DNA from: a virus
Length of the DNA: 57,119 nt
Virus record (IMG/VR): IMGVR_UViG_3300031840_000710
Span: 1-57,119 of that record
Strand: one strand, 5' to 3'
Part shown: piece by piece, positions 1 to 7,789 of the stretch
Layout: each line of letters opens with the position of its first letter
How positions within the stretch are numbered: the first letter of the stretch is position 1
The notes under the pieces: generated by a model
Told to the model about the DNA's origin: nothing
What the model saw: the letters and a program-made list of their open reading frames with translations, nothing else
Databases searched by the model: none
Translations under genes and position numbers: made by a program

Positions 1-113
1 TCTTGATACATGTAGAGAGAGATTTTTTTCTCTAATCTCTCATCGGTGTATGGTATGGATGGTGCACTTTCATTAAGAATAAATCTTCTCCATTCATTCA
101 ATATCTTTTTCAT
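1..113 (-). CDS. Partial gene, N-terminus with capsid-targeting-like leader
   Basis: Only the first 37 codons lie in the window; the gene runs off the left edge. Its ATG overlaps the TAA stop of the upstream gene (TAATG), as at many junctions here. The protein begins MKKILNEWRRFILNES. This resembles the short N-terminal leaders of T4 internal head proteins (MKTYQEFIAE followed by A), which are cut by the prohead protease after a (L/I)-x-E motif; here L-N-E precedes S16. Position just after terminase, portal and two small head genes is where scaffold, protease or internal head proteins are usually found. The leader is seen directly; the head-assembly role is inferred. The start is reliable, the function is not. 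Confidence 0.6.
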   Translation of the reverse strand, partial: MKKILNEWRRFILNESAPSIPYTDERLEKKISLYMYQ

Positions 114-718
114 TAATATGTATACCTGCCATAGAGATAAGGAGCAAACATGTTCTTTTGAAGGATTGAGCCTTTTTCTTCTTCATGTGGAACCTCACCA
201 AGTTCTGTTGCGTGTTCATCATCTGGGTTTAAGAGCGCATCATCCATTAATTCATCATGTGAATCTGCGTATTCCATCATTGGCTTTTCGCCTTTCATCC
301 ATTCTGCAATATTTACCAAAGAAGATTTCAAAGGGTCATATTTCTTAGATTCTAGAATACTAGCTTCCATGGAACCATATACATTGCCACCTTGAACCGA
401 GTCATAGGCAATTATGCCCTTCTTGCGGAGAAACTCAAACATACGAGATTCTGCGCCATAAACACTGTCAGTTAACATATCTTTGGCGAAAGCAACAATT
501 TTTTTCTTTTCTTGCATTAAAATGATATCAATATCTTTGTGATCAAAAATCATAATATCTCCATTCAATGCTTCTCTAGCATTTAGCTCAAAAACATATG
601 GCTTGACTCTAGAGTTTGTAATCTTGACACCAATAGTTGGCTTGATATCAACTCCGACATTAGTATCCACAAGTTCTTGTTGGCCATCTGGCTTTATTAT
701 GTTAACGCTAACGGACAT
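113..718 (-). CDS. Hypothetical protein of the head-assembly module
   Basis: A 201-residue protein of no family I recognise. The first half looks like a folded alpha/beta domain; the second half is acidic, with a run rich in D, E and H around residues 150-185 and then a hydrophobic, aromatic tail ending YLYGRYTY. It begins one base after the stop of the preceding gene, and a GGGGG stretch near that stop can serve as ribosome-binding site. Its stop overlaps the next start. Lying two genes after the portal, it is probably a head or neck component or an assembly factor. That is inferred from position only. Confidence 0.6.
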   Translation of the reverse strand: MSVSVNIIKPDGQQELVDTNVGVDIKPTIGVKITNSRVKPYVFELNAREALNGDIMIFDHKDIDIILMQEKKKIVAFAKDMLTDSVYGAESRMFEFLRKKGIIAYDSVQGGNVYGSMEASILESKKYDPLKSSLVNIAEWMKGEKPMMEYADSHDELMDDALLNPDDEHATELGEVPHEEEKGSILQKNMFAPYLYGRYTY

Positions 719-719
719 T

Positions 720-1532
720 CTATAATTCCCCCATCAAATCTTGAATAAAGAATAATTTTTTTACCATGTTCTCGTCAAGAGGACGCTTGGTAAAATCTTC
801 AAGAATAACGGAAACTTTAGAGAGTTTTTCGTGTCGTTCTTCTCCGAGGACACCCTTACCCTCGGAAAGTTTTTGAGAGAGTTGTAGCTTCAAATTTCCC
901 ACTTCCTCGTTAATAAATGACTTAAGTCCGAGGCCATTGTCGGAGAACGATGTGATATAATTTGTAAGAAGCGATTTTTGGTTCTCTTTAAGAGAATTTT
1001 TGTAAGTATCATTGAATTTGCCAACAAAAGTTTTGTAAGTAAGATTATCAATGTGCTTCATTTCTTTTTCTTCTTTAACAGAAGGAACCAAAAGAGATTT
1101 AACATTTGTCTCAATTATAAGGCGGCTTTTTGCATTTGACTTTGTGTCTTGGAACCAAGAGCCAACTGTTGCAATGTCTTTGTAGTTTGGAACGAAGTTA
1201 TTGAAAACACTAGCGCCGAGTTGTTGATTAATCTGAGAAATCAATTTTGTTTGCGCATTGAAGACCGATTTACGATCTATAGAGTTGTAATCCTTCTTTG
1301 TCTCAACGAGAAAACGATCTGTGAAGTCTTTCGTCATCTTATCCTTATTCTCTAGAATAGATTTGTATAGATCAAGGTCTTCATTCAAAGGAGATCCTTT
1401 TCTAAAGCTTTCCTTGATTAATGTTATAATTGTTTTCTTCTTTGCTTCTTCTTGACGGACAACTGCTTTCGTTAGTTCCTTCACAAGAGATTCGTAAAGA
1501 AAAGCGGTATTTCTTTTCTTATTGTGTTTCAT
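720..1532 (-). CDS. Hypothetical protein downstream of portal
   Basis: A 270-residue, Lys-rich and predominantly helical protein starting MKHNKKRNTAFLYESL. No catalytic motif, membrane segment or Cys cluster is visible. The ATG lies inside the end of the portal gene (14-base overlap), with AAGGTG six to seven bases upstream, so translation is probably coupled to portal synthesis. The position after the portal and the helical, charged composition suit a prohead core, scaffold or head-completion protein, but the sequence itself does not identify it. Confidence 0.6.
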   Translation of the reverse strand: MKHNKKRNTAFLYESLVKELTKAVVRQEEAKKKTIITLIKESFRKGSPLNEDLDLYKSILENKDKMTKDFTDRFLVETKKDYNSIDRKSVFNAQTKLISQINQQLGASVFNNFVPNYKDIATVGSWFQDTKSNAKSRLIIETNVKSLLVPSVKEEKEMKHIDNLTYKTFVGKFNDTYKNSLKENQKSLLTNYITSFSDNGLGLKSFINEEVGNLKLQLSQKLSEGKGVLGEERHEKLSKVSVILEDFTKRPLDENMVKKLFFIQDLMGEL

Positions 1533-3489
1533 CTGTTTTCACCTTTTTTAGTAGACTTTCAATCAAGTTATCAACTTGCTTTGATGTTTTAAATAGTTTT
1601 TCTTCTTCTATTTGGCTGTTTCTTTTACTCTCAGTAATTCCACGCGCTAAAGAGTCTAGGCCACCAAATCCGGATTTTCCTTGAAAGGTTGTTCGATAAG
1701 TATTTCCATATTCTCCGGTTGCTTGGTTTTTCATTTGCTTAGAGCGCCCGCCTTTTGAATAAGAGGTTTGATGTCGTTTGTACTTGCCTCTCTTATAAGT
1801 CGGCTCATCGTCGCGTTTAGCAGGGGGCTCAGCTAGGAGAACATCATCATTTTGATCACCCCCTTCGGCACCAGGGCTCTCGTCCCCAGCAGCCTGATCT
1901 CCAGCATCACCGCCCAAATCTAAACCGCCGCCAGCATCGTCTCCACCTAAATCAAGACCTCCACCGGCATCGTCTCCACCGCCAAGATCACCAAGGCCAC
2001 CGCCTCCACCATCTCCACCCCCAGCACCGGCTGTTGCTGCTGCTTCTAGGTTTGCGGCAAATTTCTTATCATAAAACATTTCGCGTTGCATTCGTACGAA
2101 CTCTTCGTCTGATAAACCAAAGAGGTTTTCAGCAACCCATCGTTTTGAGAAATATCCTTCCGTAGCATTTGCAGCAACAGAGAATTTCTTATCCCAATGT
2201 TCAAGTTCTTGCAATTCAGCAATCTTTGATGGGTTGTTTAATTGTAATTTAAATGATAAAAGATCATCGTTTCTAAATCCCATGGTGAATAAGTGAATAA
2301 TGCCTACTTTTTCTAGTTCAGAAATCACAACTCTCTGTAATCTTTGGATTGTTCTTGCGAAACGAATGTCTTTTTGAGCAAGTGTTGTTTTGTCCTCTGT
2401 GGCTCCTTCTCCCATTGTAAGATAGGATTGTGGAACCTTTAGAGCAGAGAACAACTTGTCTCGTAAATACTTAACATCTTCGATGGTAGCAGTCATTGCG
2501 CCACCAGGAAGATTTTCTATACTTGTGTTTGATGTTCCACGAATAGGAATATAATAATCTTCTTCAATTGACAAAGGATTGTAACGAAGGTCAAGTCGTC
2601 CAGTCGTTGGATCTGTTACTTGGTGTCGCTTCATTTGTGTCATAACTTTCTGCATGTATTGTTCTACATCTTGTGGTGGAATGTTACCAACATCAATTTT
2701 AAAAACTCGTCTCTCTGGAGCACGGACGATTCGGTAAGCCATCATTGCGTCTTCTAGAAGTGTAAGTTGTCTCCAAATTCTACGAGCAGGCTCCAAAACA
2801 GATGTTCCATAAGGAGCATGCTTGTCGTTACCAAGAATACGAAAATGAGCCATTTGCCAGTTTTCCAAAGTCATACCAGCAGAATTCCACTGATACTGAA
2901 CATAATTTGGATTTGTTTCGTCTTCACCTTCCAAACGCTCAATTTCTTGAGGAGGAAGACCGATGCATGCACGAATTCCCATTGATTCTTCAATATCTAG
3001 ATAGAGGAAAAGATCTCCGTATTTACACATAGTTCTAGACCAGCCAAACAGATTATGTTCAATGTTGAGAACGTTATGATAAAGATTATGAAGAATTGTT
3101 TTGATCTCGTCATTTGGACACTTAATTCTAAGCATAGGCTGAAGAGAGGAGTGTGTTGTCATCTCATCTGCATAAATATCCAACGAGGAAGCACACTCTG
3201 GTGTATATTCCATTTGATCAAAATCAACGTAACGCTCAGCACGATTTCTGTTTGAAATCATGTTAACCGTCATAATATTCATTGGGTTGTATTCTTGCTT
3301 CTTGAATTGCTTACCAGAAGCGCTTCTAAAGCGAGATGAATATACATCCAACTGGCGTCTTCTCAGCTGGCGCCCTTGCTGTGTTCTTCTCTGTGTTATA
3401 GGTCCTGAGAATAGTTTTGTTAAAGACTTAAAAAGTCCGTTCTCTTCATTATAGGGATTCTTCCCTAAATTTCTTTTTTTTCTAGCCAT
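1519..3489 (-). CDS. Portal protein (T4 gp20-like)
   Basis: Portal vertex protein, the dodecameric ring through which DNA is packaged and to which the tail attaches. The 656-residue protein has the gp20-family layout: a basic N-terminus, the core with YTPECASSLDIYADE near residue 95, a central region with ILGNDKHAPYGTSVLEPARR and the IVRAPERRVFKIDVGN segment near residue 255, followed by the stem/crown region with LPGGAMTATIEDVKYLRDKL. Residues about 483-545 form a Gly/Asp low-complexity segment with a repeated GGGLDLGGD unit, followed by a basic tail. T4 gp20 is 524 residues as I remember it, so this tail is an extension. It directly follows the terminase gene (3-base gap), with AAGGA upstream of the ATG. 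Confidence 0.93.
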   Translation of the reverse strand: MARKKRNLGKNPYNEENGLFKSLTKLFSGPITQRRTQQGRQLRRRQLDVYSSRFRSASGKQFKKQEYNPMNIMTVNMISNRNRAERYVDFDQMEYTPECASSLDIYADEMTTHSSLQPMLRIKCPNDEIKTILHNLYHNVLNIEHNLFGWSRTMCKYGDLFLYLDIEESMGIRACIGLPPQEIERLEGEDETNPNYVQYQWNSAGMTLENWQMAHFRILGNDKHAPYGTSVLEPARRIWRQLTLLEDAMMAYRIVRAPERRVFKIDVGNIPPQDVEQYMQKVMTQMKRHQVTDPTTGRLDLRYNPLSIEEDYYIPIRGTSNTSIENLPGGAMTATIEDVKYLRDKLFSALKVPQSYLTMGEGATEDKTTLAQKDIRFARTIQRLQRVVISELEKVGIIHLFTMGFRNDDLLSFKLQLNNPSKIAELQELEHWDKKFSVAANATEGYFSKRWVAENLFGLSDEEFVRMQREMFYDKKFAANLEAAATAGAGGGDGGGGGLGDLGGGDDAGGGLDLGGDDAGGGLDLGGDAGDQAAGDESPGAEGGDQNDDVLLAEPPAKRDDEPTYKRGKYKRHQTSYSKGGRSKQMKNQATGEYGNTYRTTFQGKSGFGGLDSLARGITESKRNSQIEEEKLFKTSKQVDNLIESLLKKVKTDETQ

Positions 3490-3492
3490 TTA

Positions 3493-5076
3493 TTATCCTT
3501 TGAATATCCAAGCAAATTCTTTTCTATTGTTTAATTGTTCTTTATATTTAGTTTCAAAGTCCTGATTATACCCATCTTGTCCTTTTATCGCTGTGTTCAT
3601 TATGTTCTTTTTCATGTACATTCCATCAATTAGGGCTTTATTGTATTCTTTATCTTTCTCGGAAACTTCCAAAGCAGTGTCTCTAACCCAACACATAATC
3701 GAAAGACACATAATAATATCGTCATGATAAGATCTCATTGCTTGTGGTTTTCCATTGTTCCAAACAAACGTTCTGAATTCGTCAAATGCGCGAGAAGATC
3801 TGATCTTTATTATTTTATTTCTAATAAACTCTTCAAGTTTTGCGACGATCAAAGGGCGAGTCTTTGTTGAGGTTGTGAACCCTCCAACAGCGTTGGTCAT
3901 AAATTGCCCTTGAGATGCATCTATAAATTCATGAGTGCCTTTAATTGAGTAATAAAGATTATCGTAACCGAGAGTAACTAGTTTTTCGAAAACCGAAATG
4001 CCAATTCCATTATTTTCTACAACTAGAAGACATTTGCCGTACTCCATTCCTGCCGAGTAAAGCATTTGCGAATACATATCTAAGGTTGGCTTTCCTTGAT
4101 ACTCAGCAACGATTTCCATTGTTGCTACATTAAGCACATGAAAAACAGAGTTATCAGCCCCATCGCCTCTAGCAACATCGGCAACGAGCAAATAAGAGCT
4201 GCCCTCTTGGTACTTTTCCCATATCCAAAAATTTCTATCATATCCTGTCCTATAAGTTGGTTCTACAATTTGTTCTTGTAACCATGCAATGTCATCAGGG
4301 TGAATAACAGTATCACCCGAAGTATTGAAGTTACACTCTAATTCTTGTGCGATTTGTCGGCGAGACATATTTTTTGTCTCTTTCTTAAACCACTCTTGAT
4401 CTCTTTCCGGATGAACATCCCATGGCAAGTTAACCGGCTTAAAGTCTGAGTCTCCGTTGTCTGCTGAGACGTATGTCTTGTGAAACCAGTTTCCTACGCC
4501 ATTTGGAGTAGATAGTGCGATACAGCGTCCACCCGTTGATAGTGTAGGATAAAGACCAGTCCACAAATCATCAAGTCCGTCAATGTGAGCAGCCTCGTCA
4601 ATAATAAGAAGAGACAATGCTTCCGAACGACCAGCATCTCCAGAGGTCGATGCGGCTTTAATCTGCGAGCCATTGGAGAGTTCAAATGACGTTCTGTTGT
4701 CAACTTTAATCTTGGAGACTCTCATCCAGTCTGGAAGGTACTGCATAATGTTTTTTACTTTCTTAACAAGGTTTGCTGCTGTCTGAAACTTGGTTGCGAT
4801 CACAAGAATGTTCTTGTCTCGGTGAAACAACATAAACCAAACAGCATAAGCAGCGGAGATCGTTGAAATCCCAAGCTGTCTTGCTTTTAAGATGACAGTA
4901 AAACGAAAATCATTGAAGTCGTTGATCAAATCATCTTGATAAGGATAAGTCTTAAAAGGAATAAGTCCGTGCATAGGATGCGAAATACGACAGTAATTAT
5001 TTATGAAGTATTGCGGATCTTTGCCGGACTTAACAATTTCTTTTATTATGTCTTTCTTTGAAAGAGAGAAGGCCAT
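3493..5076 (-). CDS. Terminase large subunit (T4 gp17-like)
   Basis: Packaging motor ATPase and headful nuclease, 527 residues. The ATPase domain has a deviant Walker A (K64-A-R-Q-L-G-I-S-T72, like SRQLGKT in T4), Walker B LLIIDEAAH with D160 and E161, and the coupling motif ALSTPNG near residue 190. The C-terminal RNase H-like nuclease domain shows the expected acidic residues: D300 (LLVADVARGDG), E354 (LVVENNGIG) and D452/D453 (SYHDDIIMCLS). The start overlaps the upstream stop (TAATG). With the portal directly downstream this is the packaging core. The gp17-type nuclease suggests headful packaging, which would give circularly permuted genomes; that last point is family knowledge. Confidence 0.96.
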   Translation of the reverse strand: MAFSLSKKDIIKEIVKSGKDPQYFINNYCRISHPMHGLIPFKTYPYQDDLINDFNDFRFTVILKARQLGISTISAAYAVWFMLFHRDKNILVIATKFQTAANLVKKVKNIMQYLPDWMRVSKIKVDNRTSFELSNGSQIKAASTSGDAGRSEALSLLIIDEAAHIDGLDDLWTGLYPTLSTGGRCIALSTPNGVGNWFHKTYVSADNGDSDFKPVNLPWDVHPERDQEWFKKETKNMSRRQIAQELECNFNTSGDTVIHPDDIAWLQEQIVEPTYRTGYDRNFWIWEKYQEGSSYLLVADVARGDGADNSVFHVLNVATMEIVAEYQGKPTLDMYSQMLYSAGMEYGKCLLVVENNGIGISVFEKLVTLGYDNLYYSIKGTHEFIDASQGQFMTNAVGGFTTSTKTRPLIVAKLEEFIRNKIIKIRSSRAFDEFRTFVWNNGKPQAMRSYHDDIIMCLSIMCWVRDTALEVSEKDKEYNKALIDGMYMKKNIMNTAIKGQDGYNQDFETKYKEQLNNRKEFAWIFKG

Positions 5077-5636
5077 TATTGCTTCTCGTTGTCACCTTTC
5101 TTGATGAACTCATTGTTTGGGCGCTTTGCGGCCTTGAAATTTTCAATAAACTTTCGTGTGATTGCTCTGCTGTCTTCAACTGCAGGATCAAGAATTGGTT
5201 CTTCTTTAACTCCACTGATTTTATAGTGCTGATAAGCTTGAACGAATGTGCGAACACGAGATGTTGATTGAACCATAACTTTAACCTCGCCATCTTTAGT
5301 AAGAGTGACTGAGTTACCTGTTATTGCTTTATATTCTTTTTGGAGAAACTTTTTAATCTCATTAAGTTGTCTCTCAATGTCTTGCTCAAATTTACCAGCA
5401 TAAACTTCTTTAAGACGAACATCGGATTGGTAGTTTATGCAAATTTTATTTCCGTAAAACTTAACAGAAAAACCATCGTTAACTCTTTTGTCTGTGATTG
5501 GGTGCCCTTCTTCTCGACGCAAACCGACTTGACGAGCTTGACCATCAAGAGAGTATCTTTCGTCGTGTGCTCCATCATAAGCATTTGCAGCGGCTTGTGA
5601 CAAGCCTTGAATAATTTCTAGTGTTGTTGAACTCAT
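5076..5636 (-). CDS. Hypothetical protein upstream of terminase
   Basis: A 186-residue protein beginning MSSTTLEIIQGLSQAAANAY. I chose the ATG at 5636, because it overlaps the preceding stop (ATGA) and has GGAG nine bases upstream. An in-frame ATG at 5651 has a poorer signal. No recognised domain: the N-terminal part has a conserved-looking RREEGHPITDKRVNDGF stretch, the middle is mixed alpha/beta with a helical, coiled-coil-like stretch (FEQDIERQLNEIKKFLQ), and the C-terminus is basic. A small terminase subunit or DNA-end protein is possible from its place just before the large terminase, but I see no helix-turn-helix to back that. Confidence 0.6.
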   Translation of the reverse strand: MSSTTLEIIQGLSQAAANAYDGAHDERYSLDGQARQVGLRREEGHPITDKRVNDGFSVKFYGNKICINYQSDVRLKEVYAGKFEQDIERQLNEIKKFLQKEYKAITGNSVTLTKDGEVKVMVQSTSRVRTFVQAYQHYKISGVKEEPILDPAVEDSRAITRKFIENFKAAKRPNNEFIKKGDNEKQ

Positions 5637-6007
5637 TTGTTTGGTCTCCATCCTGTTTTCCAGCGTTCTTCGCGTCCTTCAACCCATTGAATGTAACATT
5701 TTTCACAACAATCAAACTTGGACATATACACATCATCGTTAGATTTAAATGAATAAACATTACATACAGGACAAGAACGTTTAGAATTCTTTGTAATTAG
5801 TTTCTTTGGGATAAAAACCCCATTTATCTCATCTTCGTCATTCATCCCAGACTCTTCGTATTTATAAAAGTCTTTGAGTTCCGCGAGATATTCTTTTTCT
5901 TTTTCGTCATCCCATCCTTTCTTGGGATGTTGAACGGCTTCTTCACCGTATTTCTTCGCAATTGCTTTTTCTATTTTAATTGCGTAGTTTGGATCTTTAC
6001 TTTTCAT
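5633..6007 (-). CDS. Small protein with C-terminal zinc-binding cysteines
   Basis: A 124-residue protein. I place the start at 6007 (MKSKDPNYAI), which has AGGTGG upstream; an in-frame ATG at 6025 lies deeper in the previous gene. The N-terminal half is charged and helical. The C-terminal third contains CPVC and then a CCEKC cluster about 20 residues later, followed by a Trp/Arg-rich end (EERWKTGWRPNK). This is a plausible four-Cys zinc site. It overlaps both neighbours by a few bases and belongs to the lysis-to-packaging operon. Role unknown; a nucleic-acid-binding packaging accessory is one guess. Confidence 0.6.
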   Translation of the reverse strand: MKSKDPNYAIKIEKAIAKKYGEEAVQHPKKGWDDEKEKEYLAELKDFYKYEESGMNDEDEINGVFIPKKLITKNSKRSCPVCNVYSFKSNDDVYMSKFDCCEKCYIQWVEGREERWKTGWRPNK

Positions 6008-6638
6008 AATCCCACCTATCGACATTTCCTAAGTTTTCTCCATCGCCCTCATGTGTTATTCTTTCCGGTGAATCAGAATCTTTGTAAACTTTCATCCAAT
6101 ACGGAATCTCAAGATCTTTTGGACATAGAGAATTATCTAAAAATCTCATTTTGTTATTTGGTCCGCATATTAAAGCACCGGTATTGTCATCAAAAAAATA
6201 AGTTTTCGTTTTGTGTTCATGCCACACTTCAGATTGTCCATAATCGGTCATGGTTCTCGGTCTCTGTGGATCACACGTCCAAAGATATTTGCCTTCCCAT
6301 TTGTGCCCTGTTCTGCTAGACATCTCAACATCCATGCCACGAAGACCTTGAATTTGTGTAAGCTGCCAGTAATCTGAGAGACTATCCCACCATGCTACGT
6401 CATTCATTTTAATAATTTTGTCTGGTGTTTCTGATCTGTTAAATATAGCACATTGGTCAACCTTATCATAAAGAGCTCCCATAGAAGGAAGATACACTAC
6501 ATATAAAGGAGCTCTAGCTCTTATAAATCTAATAGCATATAGAACTCCAAATACAGTTTCATTTTTTCCATAGTTTGGGTTTCCTGATAAGAATGACTTT
6601 TTAACATAACATTCTGTGTAAGGGGTTGATACAATCAT
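5997..6638 (-). CDS. Hypothetical protein
   Basis: A 213-residue soluble protein with no family I recognise. It starts MIVSTPYTECYVKKSFL and is rich in aromatic residues (several WW, WD and YW pairs). It has a central GLRGMDVEMSSRTGHKWEGKY segment and a C-terminal acidic part. No signal peptide, membrane segment or known catalytic motif is visible. The start overlaps the previous stop as ATGA. It sits between the lysis-like genes and the terminase, so it is expressed with late genes. A DNA-packaging or virion role is possible but unsupported. Confidence 0.55.
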   Translation of the reverse strand: MIVSTPYTECYVKKSFLSGNPNYGKNETVFGVLYAIRFIRARAPLYVVYLPSMGALYDKVDQCAIFNRSETPDKIIKMNDVAWWDSLSDYWQLTQIQGLRGMDVEMSSRTGHKWEGKYLWTCDPQRPRTMTDYGQSEVWHEHKTKTYFFDDNTGALICGPNNKMRFLDNSLCPKDLEIPYWMKVYKDSDSPERITHEGDGENLGNVDRWDYEK

Positions 6639-7027
6639 TGTGTAATTCCGGGTTTAACTGCGTACATAATGGCAATTGACATTCCAGCTCCAATAACGAA
6701 GCCACCAACAACAGGCAAAACATTATTTGTTGGTTTCAATTGCTTTATATGTTCGTCTTGTAATATAATTAGTTCGTTAAGCTTCTTGATCTCTGCGTCT
6801 GTCTGAACTTTTAAAACATCGTAGCGATACTTCTCTTCTATTCTCAGATTGTTAAGTTGAAATTCTGTCTTGGCTTCGCACATCAAGTCTTTCGTGGCGG
6901 CATCTTCAACAAGAATTCTCATTGCAGATTCATTCAAAAGGCGACCATCCCATGGAACAGTCTCACCAGTTTTCATTTCTTTGTATTTTGGCTCTTCCGC
7001 AAAGAGAAGAGGTAACAGAAAAATCAT
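6635..7027 (-). CDS. Putative spanin-like or lysis accessory protein
   Basis: A 130-residue protein with a very short hydrophobic N-terminus (MIFLLPLLFAEEP) that could be a cleavable signal or a signal anchor. It then has a GETVPWDGRLLNESAM segment, a long charged coiled-coil-like region (about residues 50-95) and a C-terminal membrane span (VLPVVGGFVIGAGMSIAIMY). The G-x-x-x-P-(F/W)-D-G-x-L-L pattern followed by a coiled coil is, as I recall, common in small phage lysis-cassette proteins next to holins. It starts as ATGA over the previous stop and follows the holin-like and coiled-coil membrane proteins. A role at the envelope during lysis is inferred from topology and neighbours. Confidence 0.5.
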   Translation of the reverse strand: MIFLLPLLFAEEPKYKEMKTGETVPWDGRLLNESAMRILVEDAATKDLMCEAKTEFQLNNLRIEEKYRYDVLKVQTDAEIKKLNELIILQDEHIKQLKPTNNVLPVVGGFVIGAGMSIAIMYAVKPGITQ

Positions 7028-7353
7028 TCTTCTTTCTCAATACCTTTTGACTTTAAGAAGTCATCGGTGTTAACCTTCTTTGCGTCCTCTAAAATCTTTG
7101 CCTTTTTTTCTTCAAATTGTAGAATGTTTTCACTAGTAGAAGCGTCTTTGTCTTCCACAAGGTCTCCGAGGTCCTCCACCAACTCTTGGCGCTGTTCTTT
7201 CTCTAAATCTTTCCATTTCTCATAGAATTTTACTTGTTGTTGTTTAGCATCTTTTGACCGACCAAGAAGGTAAAAAGCAATGGCCGTGACAAGCATCACG
7301 ATCCATTGCCAATATTTGACGACAAAGTTCTTAGTTTTTGTCCACCAAAACAT
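7024..7353 (-). CDS. Single-span membrane protein with coiled coil (i-spanin-like)
   Basis: A 109-residue protein starting MFWWTKTKNFVV at the ATG at 7353, which overlaps the preceding TAA (TAATG) and has AAGG seven bases upstream. An upstream TTG at 7368 would add five residues but is less likely. One transmembrane helix (about residues 14-34, WQWIVMLVTAIAFYLLG) is followed by a long charged, heptad-like helix rich in K, E and Q. Inner-membrane spanins (Rz type) have this N-in topology. The partner outer spanin is not obvious; the next gene product may cooperate. Function inferred. Confidence 0.5.
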   Translation of the reverse strand: MFWWTKTKNFVVKYWQWIVMLVTAIAFYLLGRSKDAKQQQVKFYEKWKDLEKEQRQELVEDLGDLVEDKDASTSENILQFEEKKAKILEDAKKVNTDDFLKSKGIEKEE

Positions 7354-7625
7354 TACATACCTTTCCAAACTTTAGCTACATCTATAGCGGATTGGCCACC
7401 GATATACATAGAAGCAATCATTGCCCAAGTATCAGGGTCAAGTCCGGACCAGATAAGAAGTCCAGTTGCGCACATAAACACAAGAAGTTTACGGGAAACC
7501 GCTTTACTTAGAACAGCATCCAAAGCACCGCCTTTTACATGTGTACATTCTTGATCGCAGTCATGCTCATGACATTTACAATCACAATCCTCACAGCAAT
7601 CACACTTTTGTTTTTCGTTTTCCAT
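7353..7625 (-). CDS. Holin-like membrane protein with Cys/His-rich N-terminus
   Basis: A 90-residue protein. Residues 8-29 contain eight cysteines (C8, 10, 11, 14, 16, 18, 23, 27) and three histidines, a dense metal-binding-type cluster. The rest has one clear membrane span (about 46-62, KLLVFMCATGLLIWSGL) and a second weaker hydrophobic stretch (66-83) containing YIGGQSAIDVAKVW. A C-terminal YIGGQ-A-x-D pattern is, as I recall, typical of small phage holins. An excellent AAGGAG precedes the ATG. It is the first gene after the proposed late promoter at 7741-7748 and begins the lysis-to-packaging operon. Holin function is inferred; the Cys head is unusual for holins. Confidence 0.5.
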   Translation of the reverse strand: MENEKQKCDCCEDCDCKCHEHDCDQECTHVKGGALDAVLSKAVSRKLLVFMCATGLLIWSGLDPDTWAMIASMYIGGQSAIDVAKVWKGM

Positions 7626-7730
7626 CTTATTTCTCCTTAAGTAATAATCAATAGATTTTAATTAATTAGTTTACTGTTGATTAAACTTAGTAATTAGATT
7701 TCTTTTGCTTTATTCTTCCCACTGTTGATA

Positions 7731-7775
7731 ACGAGCCACCTATTTATAGTAAATGAACTTAAATAGGTGGCTCGT
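7731..7775 (-). other. Perfect 16-bp inverted repeat (RNA hairpin)
   Basis: Arms 7731-7746 and 7760-7775 are exact reverse complements, with a 13-base loop. The stem includes a GC-rich outer half (ACGAGCCACC). It lies just after the stop of the SbcCD gene (7790) and before the holin-like gene. Neither side has a strong U-run after the stem, so it is not a classical intrinsic terminator. It may stop or stabilise transcripts coming from the SbcCD operon. A transcript begun at the late promoter inside it would lack the first arm. Confidence 0.75.
7741..7748 (-). promoter_or_regulatory. Candidate T4-type late promoter of the lysis/packaging operon
   Basis: The minus strand reads TATAAATA here, an exact match to the T4 late-promoter octamer recognised by gp55-type sigma factors. 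The phage encodes such a factor (47403-48089). Transcription would start near 7735 and run into the holin, terminase and portal genes after a leader of about 110 bases. No sigma-70 type promoter is visible in this gap. The octamer overlaps the loop and 3' arm of the hairpin at 7731-7775. Confidence 0.5.
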
Positions 7776-7789
7776 CAAGAAAAAGAAGG

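Noticed and set aside
5859-5866. Exact TATAAATA on the minus strand
   Set aside because: It is inside the coding sequence of the small zinc-site protein and not suitably placed before a gene start; likely chance in AT-rich DNA. The same applies to the octamer at 44599-44606 inside the giant gene.
7673-7729. Nine-base direct repeat ACTGTTGAT (7673-7681 and 7721-7729) in the holin leader
   Set aside because: Short, two copies only, no link to a known operator; not enough to claim a regulatory site.
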